This document shows positions 34,012 to 43,751 of a stretch of 64,000 bases of DNA, in pieces; position 1 is the stretch's first letter, and each line of letters starts with the position of its first letter. The stretch comes from Halobacteriovorax sp. (GTDB lineage: Bacteria > Bdellovibrionota > Bacteriovoracia > Bacteriovoracales > Bacteriovoracaceae), in the NCBI GenBank assembly GCA_002720865.1, contig PBIO01000013.1, positions 1 through 64,000 of the forward strand. The letters are read 5' to 3'. Position numbers and translations under genes: made by a program. Below the pieces are notes generated by a model that was given only the letters and a program-made list of their open reading frames with translations, was not told the DNA's origin and did no database searches.

Positions 34012-34843
34012 AAAAAAACGAAGCGCCCATCGGTAGGCGCACCTCCGATGTCTCCAAGCAGTGGGGACAGTCCATCCAGGATTTCATCTCAATCCCTGGC
34101 TCGCTTTTGTCTATATGGCGGCGGAGGGCTAACGAATCCCTTGCCGGCATATTCCGAATGAATGTATCAATCTTACCTTTGTCAGTAACATTATCAATAG
34201 CAGTGATGGCATGCTTAAGGCGAGTTGTAACCAGGTTCTCACCAGAAAGACCAGATTTCTTTTTTCTTTCTTCCATTACCATGATGTTTGTTTCTGCATG
34301 ACCATCTAGAAAACTAAACCTTACAACCTTCTTTGTAATAGGTAGCGTAAACTCAAATGCGTTTGACCCATCAGCGATGGGATTTGTTTCAAGTCGCTTA
34401 ATTGGTAACTCTGCAAGATTAAATGCCTGCTTGGACCTGGTACTACATGCAGGGCAATCTACTTCAACATTATAATCCGTACCATAACCGGTGATTCGCA
34501 GTGCTGTCATTACTGCATTTCTATCACCAGCTAGCATATCGTCAGGATTAATATCTTTATTGACCATACATGATTTAAGCAAGTGTGAAATAACAGTACC
34601 CTTTTTAATAAGGGCTTTAGAAGTTAAAATATCTTCTTCTCGGGCTGTCATAGCCCTAATTTCGATCGTTTCTTTACCATATAGTGGACTATCAACAGGA
34701 TAACATACACCACGTGATGGAAGGGGCACAGCCTCAACAGGAATCTCAAACCCGAAATCGTCTTTCATTACATTACGAGTCGGCATACCCTGTGCTTGCG
34801 CAGCCTTAAATATTTCATTTTCAGTTCTGGTTTTATCAGACAC
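33995..34843 (-). CDS. gp26-like baseplate/tail assembly protein (PF12322-like)
   Basis: 282 residues. VPLPSRGVCYPVDSPLYGKETIEIRAMTAREEDILTS-type sequence (about 37-75) and the zinc-like CPAC (about 133-136) and CPHC (about 262-265) pairs match the T4 base plate protein family typified by gp26. The last codons contain a T7 run (TTT TTT TGG). A shift there extends the product into the following open frame, so this gene may encode the G part of a G/GT tail assembly chaperone as well as the short form. An ATATTTA element lies 48 bases upstream. Its start follows the tube gene and that gene's terminator. Confidence 0.72.
   Translation of the reverse strand: MSDKTRTENEIFKAAQAQGMPTRNVMKDDFGFEIPVEAVPLPSRGVCYPVDSPLYGKETIEIRAMTAREEDILTSKALIKKGTVISHLLKSCMVNKDINPDDMLAGDRNAVMTALRITGYGTDYNVEVDCPACSTRSKQAFNLAELPIKRLETNPIADGSNAFEFTLPITKKVVRFSFLDGHAETNIMVMEERKKKSGLSGENLVTTRLKHAITAIDNVTDKGKIDTFIRNMPARDSLALRRHIDKSEPGIEMKSWMDCPHCLETSEVRLPMGASFFWPDAE
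34012..34018 (-). promoter_or_regulatory. Candidate programmed frameshift site
   Basis: In gene direction: TCG TTT TTT TGG. A T7 run lets Phe-tRNA re-pair after +1 or -2 slippage with no mismatch, whereas a -1 shift would hit TGA within three codons. A 5-bp GC stem (GCGCC/GGCGC) lies just upstream. Confidence 0.5.
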
Positions 34844-34931
34844 AGTTTCTCTCCGTTCAATTATTATTGTGCCCTATCGCACGTGCAAATTAAATATCAC
34901 CATTCTAAGATTTCTTGTAAACTATTAGGAT

Positions 34932-34965
34932 AAAAAAAAAGAAAGCTCCGGAAAGGAGCTTTCTT
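34932..34965 (-). terminator. Rho-independent terminator after the tail tube gene
   Basis: AAGAAAGCTCC pairs with GGAGCTTTCTT around a short loop, followed in gene direction by a nine-T run. It separates tube transcripts from the downstream chaperone and tape measure genes. Confidence 0.9.
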
Positions 34966-34988
34966 ATAAACCGAGATTAAATTTTGAT

Positions 34989-35477
34989 TTAGTACTGTAG
35001 TACTGCGTTGTCGAATCGAACAGTTAATGAAATCTCTGTAGGATCTTCTGCACCATAATCCAGGTCACCAAATGCTGCTGAAGTTAGGAAACAACCTTTA
35101 AGGTCCCATAATTCAACAACTGTGCCGACAGGATCAAGCAGCTTAAGCTGACAATCGCGCTTATAAAAATCTGCATAACCAGAGCGGCCTGATACGGATT
35201 CAAAGTGGGTGCGAATCCACTCCATTACTTGCTGTGAACCAGATGGTGCAATTGGATCATGTAGTGTTAAACTAATTGCATCAAACTTTGTTTTACCTGC
35301 AAGGTAACGAGTAGAGTTCATATAAGGAACTTCTTGTTCCGCTGTATTAATAGTTGGTCTAGCAGCAGTCTTCATTAAGAATGCGTCTATTCCCTCGATA
35401 GCAAATACCCACCTAAACTTACGCTTGGGTTCAAACTTGTTAGGTAGCATATCGGTAACTGATAGTGTCTCGGCCAT
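34989..35477 (-). CDS. Tail tube protein (gp19-like)
   Basis: 162 residues, the same length class as T4 gp19 (163). FRWVFAIEGIDAFLMKTAARPTI, then FDAISLTLHDPI and the C-terminal EISLTVRFDNAVL fit the tube fold. It polymerises into the rigid inner tube around the tape measure. It lies after the two sheath genes and is followed by a strong terminator, which fits high separate expression. Confidence 0.85.
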   Translation of the reverse strand: MAETLSVTDMLPNKFEPKRKFRWVFAIEGIDAFLMKTAARPTINTAEQEVPYMNSTRYLAGKTKFDAISLTLHDPIAPSGSQQVMEWIRTHFESVSGRSGYADFYKRDCQLKLLDPVGTVVELWDLKGCFLTSAAFGDLDYGAEDPTEISLTVRFDNAVLQY

Positions 35478-35532
35478 TTCTAAAATCTCCTATGATTTCG
35501 TTTCGTATTATAAATATTCATCTCTACCGAAT

Positions 35533-38500
35533 TTATACTTCAAATTGTCCTGCATTCTTGACAACAAAGTCAAGTGCGATGAACTCAACAGTCCTCGTCG
35601 GTTGTAAGAAGATCTTACCGCGAACCGTATTATTTTCAACATCCGCTTGAGTAGTTGTTGTGGTATCAATGATTACCTTAAACTTATCCAAGCCTTGCTG
35701 GGCCTGAATTCTTGCCAATATTGGATTTACAGCAGCAGAGAATCTCGCCAATGTAGCTTCACGATTCGGTTCGAATAAAATTCTATTACCGACAGCGCGA
35801 ACTCGCCGGCGGACTTCAATAAGCAACCGACGAACATTAACTCTGTCAAGAGAACTCTTTGCCTTCTGTAACGTTTTCTGGCCCCATACCACAACACCTG
35901 GAGTGTGTGGGAAGGCCGCTAGAGGATTAATATCTGCCTCGTATAGTGTATCAAGGTTTGCTCGACTTAGCTTCACCTGGGCCTCTATGACTGTGTCTAG
36001 GGCACCGCGGGTAAACCCTGCCGGGGCATACCATGGATGAGCAACAGAATCGTTAAGTGCAAAGGCACCTAATACTGCAACTGACGGTGGGCAAACTACT
36101 GCTGAGCCTAAGGCTGGATCGTTTACTACAACATCTGGATAATATACTGCTGCGAATGAAGAGTCAAGATTTCTGCCTAGTAATCTATCAGTCGTATTTG
36201 TAACACTTGGGTTTGTGTTAGTTGAATCAACAATTAGATTATTTTCAGAATCCATTTCTTCTGCATCTGCAATTAGCATTGCGTCGAATCGATTCTCAAC
36301 AACATCAATTGCATAATCTACAATACTTGGATCTCTAAGGCCTGGAATTGCTAACAACTTGATATCTACGTCAGCGGTTTCCTGCATTACATCCAATGCT
36401 TTTCGATATGCAGCAACTGTTGGGCCCTTAGTAGCCCCTTGCTGAGTTGAATCAATCATTTCTCTTACAGCTGCAAGGTTTGACAATTTGCCTTTTTCTC
36501 TATCAAGAATATTGACACCATCAAATCCACCTTGTAGGAAGAAACTGAATTTCATGTATTTCTTCATCGGTAGTGATGTAAAGTCGTCCTGGAAATTTAG
36601 GCGACCTAAGAATCTGGATGTTGTACCACCCTGAGCAAGCGTACCATCTCTACGATATTCTGCCGCGGCCCATTGTTTATTGTCAACATCGCCATCTGAT
36701 TCAAGTAATACTTCAACGTTCTCTAGGGAGAATGCATTATTATTAAATCTATCAGAGTCAAGTACTGTTGTTAACCACTCAGCCCCTAAAGCATCATCAG
36801 GAGTACCAGCATTATCACCAGCGACAACATCTAGATTTACTTCTTGAAAATCTGGAAAGTACTTACCGAATGAAAGAAGAGATTTATCAAATTTGTTATT
36901 CTTATTTTGTTGTAGAACATCATCATTGACCTGGAATTGCACACCCCAACAAAGTGCAGAATTAACTTTTTCCTTAGGTGAAACACCTGTTTTAATATTA
37001 TTTCTCATTGGAATGGGGAGCTGTACGACCTCATTCCAGATTGTAGGCTGTAATATCGATGCTAACGGAGGGCTAATTAATGGTCCATCCCCTACCTCAT
37101 TTGAAGATGTTGCAGCACCAGAAGCCCCAAGTTCTCCGGAAGTGATTAAGTGATCATGGCCTCTAAACCCTACTGGCAGTGCCGTAGCATCAATCGTTCC
37201 ATTATCAACCGTACTATCCATTTCTACCCTAATATATGTAGAGCGGCTTGGGTGCACACCTTCAATTACTAGCTTTTGAGCGCCCTGAGGTTTATCAAAA
37301 TCATAATATGCATACATATCACCAATTACCCTGGCAATGTATCTTTCAGATGATGGATTTAGATCAAGCTTAGCAAACTTCTCAAAAACAACTGGGTCAT
37401 TATCATTATCAGTCATACTCCTGACCAGTACATCAAATGTCCCATACTTAGTTGCTTCAGAATTTGAGGCCTGAACATTATCAATCGTAATCTTAAATTT
37501 GCCAGAACCGGCTGTGCCATCGTCTAATGCGTGTACCTTGAAGAGATTCTTTGGCTTGCCACCGAACATCTGGGATGTAACCCAAGGTGAACGTGCTGTT
37601 CTATATCTATCTTCAAAGTTTTCGTAGTTAGGAACACCTTGGTTCCCTCGGTTATGATCTGCTGAACCTGTTAACAAGAATGCAGCAACCTCTCCGAGGT
37701 TCGGAACCCCTGTACCAGGATCAACACCATGGCCATTATCAACATTTAAGACCTGGCTTCCTGTGACGACTGCATGGGAGGGATGGATATCATAATGTGC
37801 GTATAGATAATGTCCTGCATGTTCTATACAACCAGCATCTTGGTTTAAGATGTTTGGAAAGTAATCTGGGCGTTGCGGGTTTAAAGATGCCGTAATAATA
37901 TTTGGATTATCGGGTGTGTTTGTATGACCGTTTAAGATCATAACGAATTGATCTGCATCGCCTGTTAGGTCAACTGTTCCTAAGTGGTAGCCACCGTCGA
38001 GGGCTGCCCCGAATTCGCCAGTTGCGCCTGCTGCTGGAGCATTATTTGCGCCGGCGACTTCCGAACACGAAAGTGCAAGAACAACACCGGAAGGTGCCAT
38101 TATTACACCTCGGACGATTGGAACTGTAGAGGAGTCTCCTCCTGAAAATCCTGTGAGTGTAATGCCTGGATTTGAGGGTGTATTGACCATGCTAACATTA
38201 CCTGATGCACCTTCAATTGCTTGCTCCAGACTTAGGCTACCTACGCCACCCCCTGGGGAAGTGTCAGTAACAATAATCTTATCACCTGGTGTTCCGGCAT
38301 TGTGGCCGTTTGCGGAGTCTATTGCTATTTTCAATTCCGCAGCAATGGCAGGTTGAAGTCCTGTAGCGTCAACGTATATTTTGGTCGTCATCGCCTCAAC
38401 AAACGTGTCACCAGAGCTAAGTGCGGGCCCCCCCCAGTGTGAACCGTCATCATTGCAGAACTTGTATATCTTCTCCGTACCCTCTGCGTCTGTTATTACT

Positions 38501-39084
38501 AGATCAGTGTGATGAAACACTCCGGCGCCGCCGGTGATGCCGATCGTTCCTGTTGCAGCAGCAGAATCAACAAGACCTGCGCCGCTAAGCAACGTTGAGC
38601 CGTTTGTTTCTGCCATTAAGGCCCCGAGGAAGTATGTTCTACCCTCAGCAGACCCATTACCGATGAATGTACCGGCATGGATATTAGCATTAACCATGCC
38701 ATCCGTTACGCCGGCAACTGTAAGTGGCTGTACTTGTTCGCTACCAACGATAAAGCCAGCATTATTTACTCGTCCTGAGTTATTGGCATCTGTTAAGTCT
38801 CGGCGTAGGCCATCACCTGTGCCGAGGACGCGTACATAAGTTCCTGATCTGGATCGTCTCATCCACTCGTGCATAGCTATCGGGCCGAACTTCTTACCGT
38901 CGGTCGGTCCAAACTCTGCAACGAAATCTTGATATGTAGCGACTGTTACTGGGACAAAAGCAGGTCCCTTTAGTGCAGTACCAATAACGCCTGCAGGGAC
39001 TCCCTGTGGCTGTACAGCCGAGGGTCCACTAAGGTCAATTTCTTTGGTTGATACACCAGCGCTCTTAAAGGTCAATTCAGCCAT
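35533..39084 (-). CDS. Tail sheath protein 1 (gp18-like, enlarged)
   Basis: 1183 residues against about 659 for T4 gp18. The N-terminus (VPAGVIGTALKGPAFVPVTV, FGPIAMHEW) and the C-terminal core (WYAPAGFTRGAL, INPLAAFP, VVVWGQKTL, LDRVNVRRLLIEVRRRVR, RILFEPN) are classic contractile-sheath features. The extra length is Gly/Ala-rich insertions (about 120-480) that probably form surface domains. It is paralogous to the next gene, with near-identical terminal motifs. An AGGAG ribosome site precedes the ATG. Confidence 0.9.
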   Translation of the reverse strand: MAELTFKSAGVSTKEIDLSGPSAVQPQGVPAGVIGTALKGPAFVPVTVATYQDFVAEFGPTDGKKFGPIAMHEWMRRSRSGTYVRVLGTGDGLRRDLTDANNSGRVNNAGFIVGSEQVQPLTVAGVTDGMVNANIHAGTFIGNGSAEGRTYFLGALMAETNGSTLLSGAGLVDSAAATGTIGITGGAGVFHHTDLVITDAEGTEKIYKFCNDDGSHWGGPALSSGDTFVEAMTTKIYVDATGLQPAIAAELKIAIDSANGHNAGTPGDKIIVTDTSPGGGVGSLSLEQAIEGASGNVSMVNTPSNPGITLTGFSGGDSSTVPIVRGVIMAPSGVVLALSCSEVAGANNAPAAGATGEFGAALDGGYHLGTVDLTGDADQFVMILNGHTNTPDNPNIITASLNPQRPDYFPNILNQDAGCIEHAGHYLYAHYDIHPSHAVVTGSQVLNVDNGHGVDPGTGVPNLGEVAAFLLTGSADHNRGNQGVPNYENFEDRYRTARSPWVTSQMFGGKPKNLFKVHALDDGTAGSGKFKITIDNVQASNSEATKYGTFDVLVRSMTDNDNDPVVFEKFAKLDLNPSSERYIARVIGDMYAYYDFDKPQGAQKLVIEGVHPSRSTYIRVEMDSTVDNGTIDATALPVGFRGHDHLITSGELGASGAATSSNEVGDGPLISPPLASILQPTIWNEVVQLPIPMRNNIKTGVSPKEKVNSALCWGVQFQVNDDVLQQNKNNKFDKSLLSFGKYFPDFQEVNLDVVAGDNAGTPDDALGAEWLTTVLDSDRFNNNAFSLENVEVLLESDGDVDNKQWAAAEYRRDGTLAQGGTTSRFLGRLNFQDDFTSLPMKKYMKFSFFLQGGFDGVNILDREKGKLSNLAAVREMIDSTQQGATKGPTVAAYRKALDVMQETADVDIKLLAIPGLRDPSIVDYAIDVVENRFDAMLIADAEEMDSENNLIVDSTNTNPSVTNTTDRLLGRNLDSSFAAVYYPDVVVNDPALGSAVVCPPSVAVLGAFALNDSVAHPWYAPAGFTRGALDTVIEAQVKLSRANLDTLYEADINPLAAFPHTPGVVVWGQKTLQKAKSSLDRVNVRRLLIEVRRRVRAVGNRILFEPNREATLARFSAAVNPILARIQAQQGLDKFKVIIDTTTTTQADVENNTVRGKIFLQPTRTVEFIALDFVVKNAGQFEV

Positions 39085-39133
39085 TTGTCTATGCTCCTAC
39101 CTGTTAATCCTTTTATTCTACTATAGGTATACA

Positions 39134-42100
39134 TCATGCGAATATTACACCGCTATTCGTAATAATAAAATCGATTGCGATAAACTCGATTGCTCTCGTT
39201 GGTACCACAACAATCCTACCATTTAGTCTGTTATTTTCGTAATCTTCCTGAGAATTATTAGTGTCATCCATTATGACCTGGAACTTCTCAATACCAGCTT
39301 GTGCTTGTACCAGTGCTAATAATGGAGTAACAGAACCAATAAATCTTGCCCGAGTTTGTGGTGTATTAGGCTCGAATAAGATTCTGTTGGCAACACCAAC
39401 AATTTGTCTCTTAACCTCAAGCAACATTCTTCTTACGTTAACCCTGTCCAACGCCGATTTGTTCATTTGGAGAGTTTTCTGTCCAAAGATTACAAATCCA
39501 CCAGATGGGAATACTGCAATTGGGTTAATTCTTGCATCATATAAAGTATCTCTATCACCAGCAGACAATCGTGTTGTTACGTTTGAAACAAATGATAAGG
39601 CACCTCTATTAAAACCAGCTGGAGCAAACCATGGATAAGATACTTTGTCATTGTATCCTAAGGCAGCCAAAGCAGCAACAGATGCAGGAACTCTAACCTT
39701 GAGATTGTTCATAGGATCATCAATATATACATCTGGGAAATACGTTGCGCTGTAGTTGTTATCTACCGCACGAGATTCAAACTCCTCAGAAGTATTTCTT
39801 ACATCAGGCTTAAGCTCATCATGGACTAAAGATCCAACGAACATCCTTGTTCCGTCCTCTGCAACATTTGGAATGTCCATCACATACATAGCTTTGGAAT
39901 ATTCCTTTGTTCTATCAGCTGCAAAGTCTGTAACAAATGAATCCCTAATTCCTGGGATTGCCAAGAGGTTTGTATTCACTGTTAATGGATCAGTCATCTG
40001 GCGGACAGCAACGTTGTATGAATTTACAATGTTATTATCTCTACCTTCACCAGTAATCAATGTACCTCCAAGACCATCATCCTCAAATCCCTCTGCGGCC
40101 AGACCGTCAAGATCACTAGAACTTGCACGATCTGTCATTAGCGCATTGTCTTTATCAAGGATGTTAAGCCCATCGAATCCACCGTAGAATGGTAATGTGA
40201 ATTTCGCATAAGGTGTGAAACGGTTAAACTTAATAGCATCATTATGAACAAGCGATGCTAGTGTAACTCTATCACCAGCCCCTGGATCGTTAACAGTATA
40301 TGTTGCAGCATCCGGAACACCATTTCTAATATATGCCGTTTCTAGCATATGAGTCTTTGCTGTTCCATCAACATCAGCAATTGCTGTTTCATTAAGGGCA
40401 ACCCTGGCCAGGGTGAACTTATTGTTGTTGAATGTGTCAGCACCTGAACCTGTTACCAGTGTATCTAGTTTTGCAATACCCATAAATTTTGTGTATGCAG
40501 AAACTAACGGATTAGGTGTTGAAGAAAGATTTGCATTTAGAATTGCACGATCCATTGACCCTGTGGTTGGAAGTCTTTCAAACTTAACACCCCAGTATAG
40601 TCTAGAGTCGGCGCGTTCATCATTGCCTGATTGGCCTATATGTGTAACGGTTCCACCTTCACAAGAGCTCATAACATGCCCTCTAGTGCATTTGAACCTC
40701 AGTGGTAATGGTGGTACAATGGCATTTTGTAAATCACCTGTTGCACCTACACCTGCAAGGCGTGTATCTTGACCAGCTGGACCAAGTGTATCTGGACCAA
40801 GTGTCAATGCTAGAGCATTTTCATGTGTTAATGAATCAGCGGTCTTAATTGTCGGGATCCCCAAGAAACCGAATGGCATTATATCTTCTGGAAGACATGC
40901 ATCACCTGTGTCTACTGACTCATGTACAATGACCCTAATATGGTGAGACCGATTAGGATATTTTCCGCTAACAACCAATCTACGTTCATCAATTTGATCA
41001 GCGTCAAAATCATACAGGACTTTATAATCACCAATTAATCGGCCGATGTACCTATCACTCTGTGGATCTAGGTTACAATCTGGATATGCTTCAATGATCT
41101 CTCTTGTCATGTCAGTATCGCCAAAGCGCCTGACCTGAACTTCGAATGAACATGTCTTATTATTCGGATCTGTTGAGGCTCGAAGATTTGCAATAGAAAT
41201 CTTTATCTTATCATTAGCATATGCACCATCTGTTAGTGTTTCAAATCTGAATAATGGGTACTCTGTCCCACCATATGGCTGTGATACAATCCATGGTGTG
41301 GTAGGTGTAGTATAACGTGTGTCATACCTACCGTATAATTGTCTAAACGTTTCATCAGCAGTAAGTGGGCAATCCGCGGAGGTTGCTCCGGAGCCAGATA
41401 ATATTGCAACAGCCTTTGTAGCTTCAGTTACAACTCTTGCTAGCTCATCCTCAACTGCAAAATCTGCATAGAGATAATGTTCTAATGTTTGGAATTTATT
41501 AGGGTCCCTGTTAAGAATTTTTCCGACATATGTACTGGCAGATGGGTCCAGTGAGGCTGTCATAATTTTGATACCAGCCAGGCCGTCATCTTCTGCAAAC
41601 GTCTTTCCTGTTGAGGAAGAAATTATTAGCTTGAATGTCTTGTGGTCACCAGGGTTAAGGCCTGCGCAGTCATCCATACTTGACAAGTTTGAACCTGCTA
41701 GGTCTTCATCACCATTAGCAATCATGACGCGTGACCCGGAAGGGGTCATAATAACTGCCCTAACAAGATTTACCTCATCACCGGCTCCAGCAAGTCCTGC
41801 GAAACTATCATTATCACTAAATGCTGGATAACCTTCCATCTCACCACAAGAACTAGAAACCTGATGTCTTGCTACTAAGAATTGTGTTACGCCAGAATGT
41901 CGCCCTTGGGTTTCCGATGGATCCCAGTTAATTGCTCCAGTACCACCAAGAACAAATCCTGCGTTCTTTACGGTACCAAGCCTTTTTGTATTATCAATAT
42001 CAACTAGGGTGTCATTTGCTCCTGCCCCTAGCACTCTCATATATGTCACCGCGGTGCGATTTTTTAAGAATTCACGAACCGCATATGGTCCGAATCTATC

Positions 42101-42286
42101 TGGACTTAAGCCGCCAAATCTTGTTTGGAAATCGGCAAAAGAACCAACGGTTACCGGCACGAAGGCTGGGCCTTTCTCTGCGGTACCAATTATTCCGGCG
42201 GGGGTTCCAACTGGACCCACTTTTCTAGAAGATAGGTCAATTTCCTTCTCAAAAAACCCGGGTGATCGAAATGTCTGCTCAGCCAT
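39134..42286 (-). CDS. Tail sheath protein 2 (gp18-like, enlarged)
   Basis: 1050 residues. It has the same core as its neighbour: GTPAGIIGTAEKGPAFVPVTV, FGPYAVREF, WFAPAGFNRGAL, VIFGQKTLQMNKSALDRVNV and RILFEPNTPQTRARF. The middle insertions differ from those of sheath 1, so the two are diverged paralogues rather than a recent copy. It may form alternate rings or a distinct zone of the sheath, or a sheath-cap role. It starts after a 127-base gap with AAGGAG before the ATG, and sheath 1 follows after 49 bases. Confidence 0.9.
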   Translation of the reverse strand: MAEQTFRSPGFFEKEIDLSSRKVGPVGTPAGIIGTAEKGPAFVPVTVGSFADFQTRFGGLSPDRFGPYAVREFLKNRTAVTYMRVLGAGANDTLVDIDNTKRLGTVKNAGFVLGGTGAINWDPSETQGRHSGVTQFLVARHQVSSSCGEMEGYPAFSDNDSFAGLAGAGDEVNLVRAVIMTPSGSRVMIANGDEDLAGSNLSSMDDCAGLNPGDHKTFKLIISSSTGKTFAEDDGLAGIKIMTASLDPSASTYVGKILNRDPNKFQTLEHYLYADFAVEDELARVVTEATKAVAILSGSGATSADCPLTADETFRQLYGRYDTRYTTPTTPWIVSQPYGGTEYPLFRFETLTDGAYANDKIKISIANLRASTDPNNKTCSFEVQVRRFGDTDMTREIIEAYPDCNLDPQSDRYIGRLIGDYKVLYDFDADQIDERRLVVSGKYPNRSHHIRVIVHESVDTGDACLPEDIMPFGFLGIPTIKTADSLTHENALALTLGPDTLGPAGQDTRLAGVGATGDLQNAIVPPLPLRFKCTRGHVMSSCEGGTVTHIGQSGNDERADSRLYWGVKFERLPTTGSMDRAILNANLSSTPNPLVSAYTKFMGIAKLDTLVTGSGADTFNNNKFTLARVALNETAIADVDGTAKTHMLETAYIRNGVPDAATYTVNDPGAGDRVTLASLVHNDAIKFNRFTPYAKFTLPFYGGFDGLNILDKDNALMTDRASSSDLDGLAAEGFEDDGLGGTLITGEGRDNNIVNSYNVAVRQMTDPLTVNTNLLAIPGIRDSFVTDFAADRTKEYSKAMYVMDIPNVAEDGTRMFVGSLVHDELKPDVRNTSEEFESRAVDNNYSATYFPDVYIDDPMNNLKVRVPASVAALAALGYNDKVSYPWFAPAGFNRGALSFVSNVTTRLSAGDRDTLYDARINPIAVFPSGGFVIFGQKTLQMNKSALDRVNVRRMLLEVKRQIVGVANRILFEPNTPQTRARFIGSVTPLLALVQAQAGIEKFQVIMDDTNNSQEDYENNRLNGRIVVVPTRAIEFIAIDFIITNSGVIFA

Positions 42287-42413
42287 CGAATATATCTCCT
42301 TAGACTAGTGTCACTCTTTAATTAAGTATTGGGTTGAATATCAAACTTCTAGACTACTATTCATTCAAGCACATCATATTATGTATAATGTCATCGTGTA
42401 GCGTCATACCCAT

Positions 42414-43751
42414 CTAACTCTTAAAAGACCGTAAAACAGTCTCTCCTTTTCTACGATTTTTAGTTTTAACTTTTACCAATGTCTTTACCTCTTTCCCAGT
42501 AAACGGGTCTTTAGAAATTTTAAAAATTGTAATACCGCCCGGATTTGCAGTATGCCCGCCAACAGTCGTTGATGAGCTACCAGGAACCGCATAACCATCC
42601 GGACTATTATTATTTATTGCTCTAGAATCGCTAGTTGCCACAGATGATCCAATTTGTGGATGTCCGGCAGCATTATATGATGATGCTATCCCGGAAGATC
42701 CGATTGAATCACCAGGAACCGGTCCATGAATTGTTGCAAAATCCTGCAAAATATAGCTATCTGGGTCACCGCTGGGTAACGACCCTCTTTGGTCTGTATA
42801 AATACTAGAATTTCCAAGATCACTATGTTCAAATGAAATAATTGGTGCAGATACAAACTTTCGTAATGGAATACCGGCACCTGGATGATCTGATGCTAAA
42901 ACATACGCCGGTACGCTTATCTCAAAGCTATACCTCACTAGTCTCTCATCATCTGTGAAATCTTCGTAGTTATTACCTGGTGATAGCTCACTAGCAACAT
43001 ATGCAATAAACCAGTATCCCTTATCTGTTTCAATCCTGAATGTTCGCCTATGATTATCCATATATGAACTAAGGACAGCCATCATCATATCATTCATCTG
43101 CTGTGTATATTGAGCCCAAAACGTCACTTGGTATGTTGCACTATAAAACTTAACAGGGGGCATTGTTACAATTTCAAATATATTATCGGAAAGCTCTAAT
43201 TCTAATAACTGGCCTGATCTTGACCCAGTCGTTCTTGGTGCAGAATTTCTTCTAGTGGCTACAGTGCCTGGTTCTGTACCATCACCTTTTCCATCGATCT
43301 TATGAAGATCATGAGAAATATTATCTTGGTTCTTTAAACCCAGCCGATTAATAAGTGCCTGATAGGCGGGATCTGATTTTTCTAATCTTTTTCTTATAAT
43401 CATCGGCGAGCTCTGGCCTGGGCCGATGCCGCGATCGATATCCTGCGCTATACCTGTTCTCATTATAGAAACAAGGGGAAGTATTAATGCACCTGATTTA
43501 TCTCTAAGTGGCCGTTTTCGTCTAAGGACGGCAAATCTTTCGCCGGTTGCAAATATGACAGGAATACGCTTAGCTTCTTTTCCCTGATTAAAGATTAAGG
43601 GAAGCTCTTTATTAAAAAGATTAAAGATAGCCCTATCTACATCCTCTACAGTACATGAAGGTAATACCATATCCTCAGGAATATTATTTCCCTCATAACC
43701 AGTAGGGACGGATACCGAATCTGTGGATGTCTTGCTTGTCTTTATGGTCAT
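42414..43751 (-). CDS. Tail terminator / sheath-stabiliser-like protein (gp15- or gp3-like)
   Basis: 445 residues. The middle part (FYSATYQVTFWAQYTQQMND, RTFRIETDKGYWFIAYVA, VRYSFEISVPAYVLA; about 200-285) resembles the neck/tail-completion fold of T4 gp15 and relatives. The N-terminal 150 and the Ser/Gly-rich C-terminus (about 300-445) are extra. It lies between the gp14-like gene and the sheath genes, as gp15 does in T4. Its start overlaps the upstream stop by one base. The assignment rests on a short motif resemblance and on order. Confidence 0.5.
   Translation of the reverse strand: MTIKTSKTSTDSVSVPTGYEGNNIPEDMVLPSCTVEDVDRAIFNLFNKELPLIFNQGKEAKRIPVIFATGERFAVLRRKRPLRDKSGALILPLVSIMRTGIAQDIDRGIGPGQSSPMIIRKRLEKSDPAYQALINRLGLKNQDNISHDLHKIDGKGDGTEPGTVATRRNSAPRTTGSRSGQLLELELSDNIFEIVTMPPVKFYSATYQVTFWAQYTQQMNDMMMAVLSSYMDNHRRTFRIETDKGYWFIAYVASELSPGNNYEDFTDDERLVRYSFEISVPAYVLASDHPGAGIPLRKFVSAPIISFEHSDLGNSSIYTDQRGSLPSGDPDSYILQDFATIHGPVPGDSIGSSGIASSYNAAGHPQIGSSVATSDSRAINNNSPDGYAVPGSSSTTVGGHTANPGGITIFKISKDPFTGKEVKTLVKVKTKNRRKGETVLRSFKS

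Noticed and set aside
34013-34040. GC hairpin plus T7 at the end of the gp26-like gene read as an intrinsic terminator
   Set aside because: The stem is only 5 bp and the T-run is inside the coding sequence at a frame junction; the frameshift reading explains the open downstream frame better, though weak termination is not excluded.
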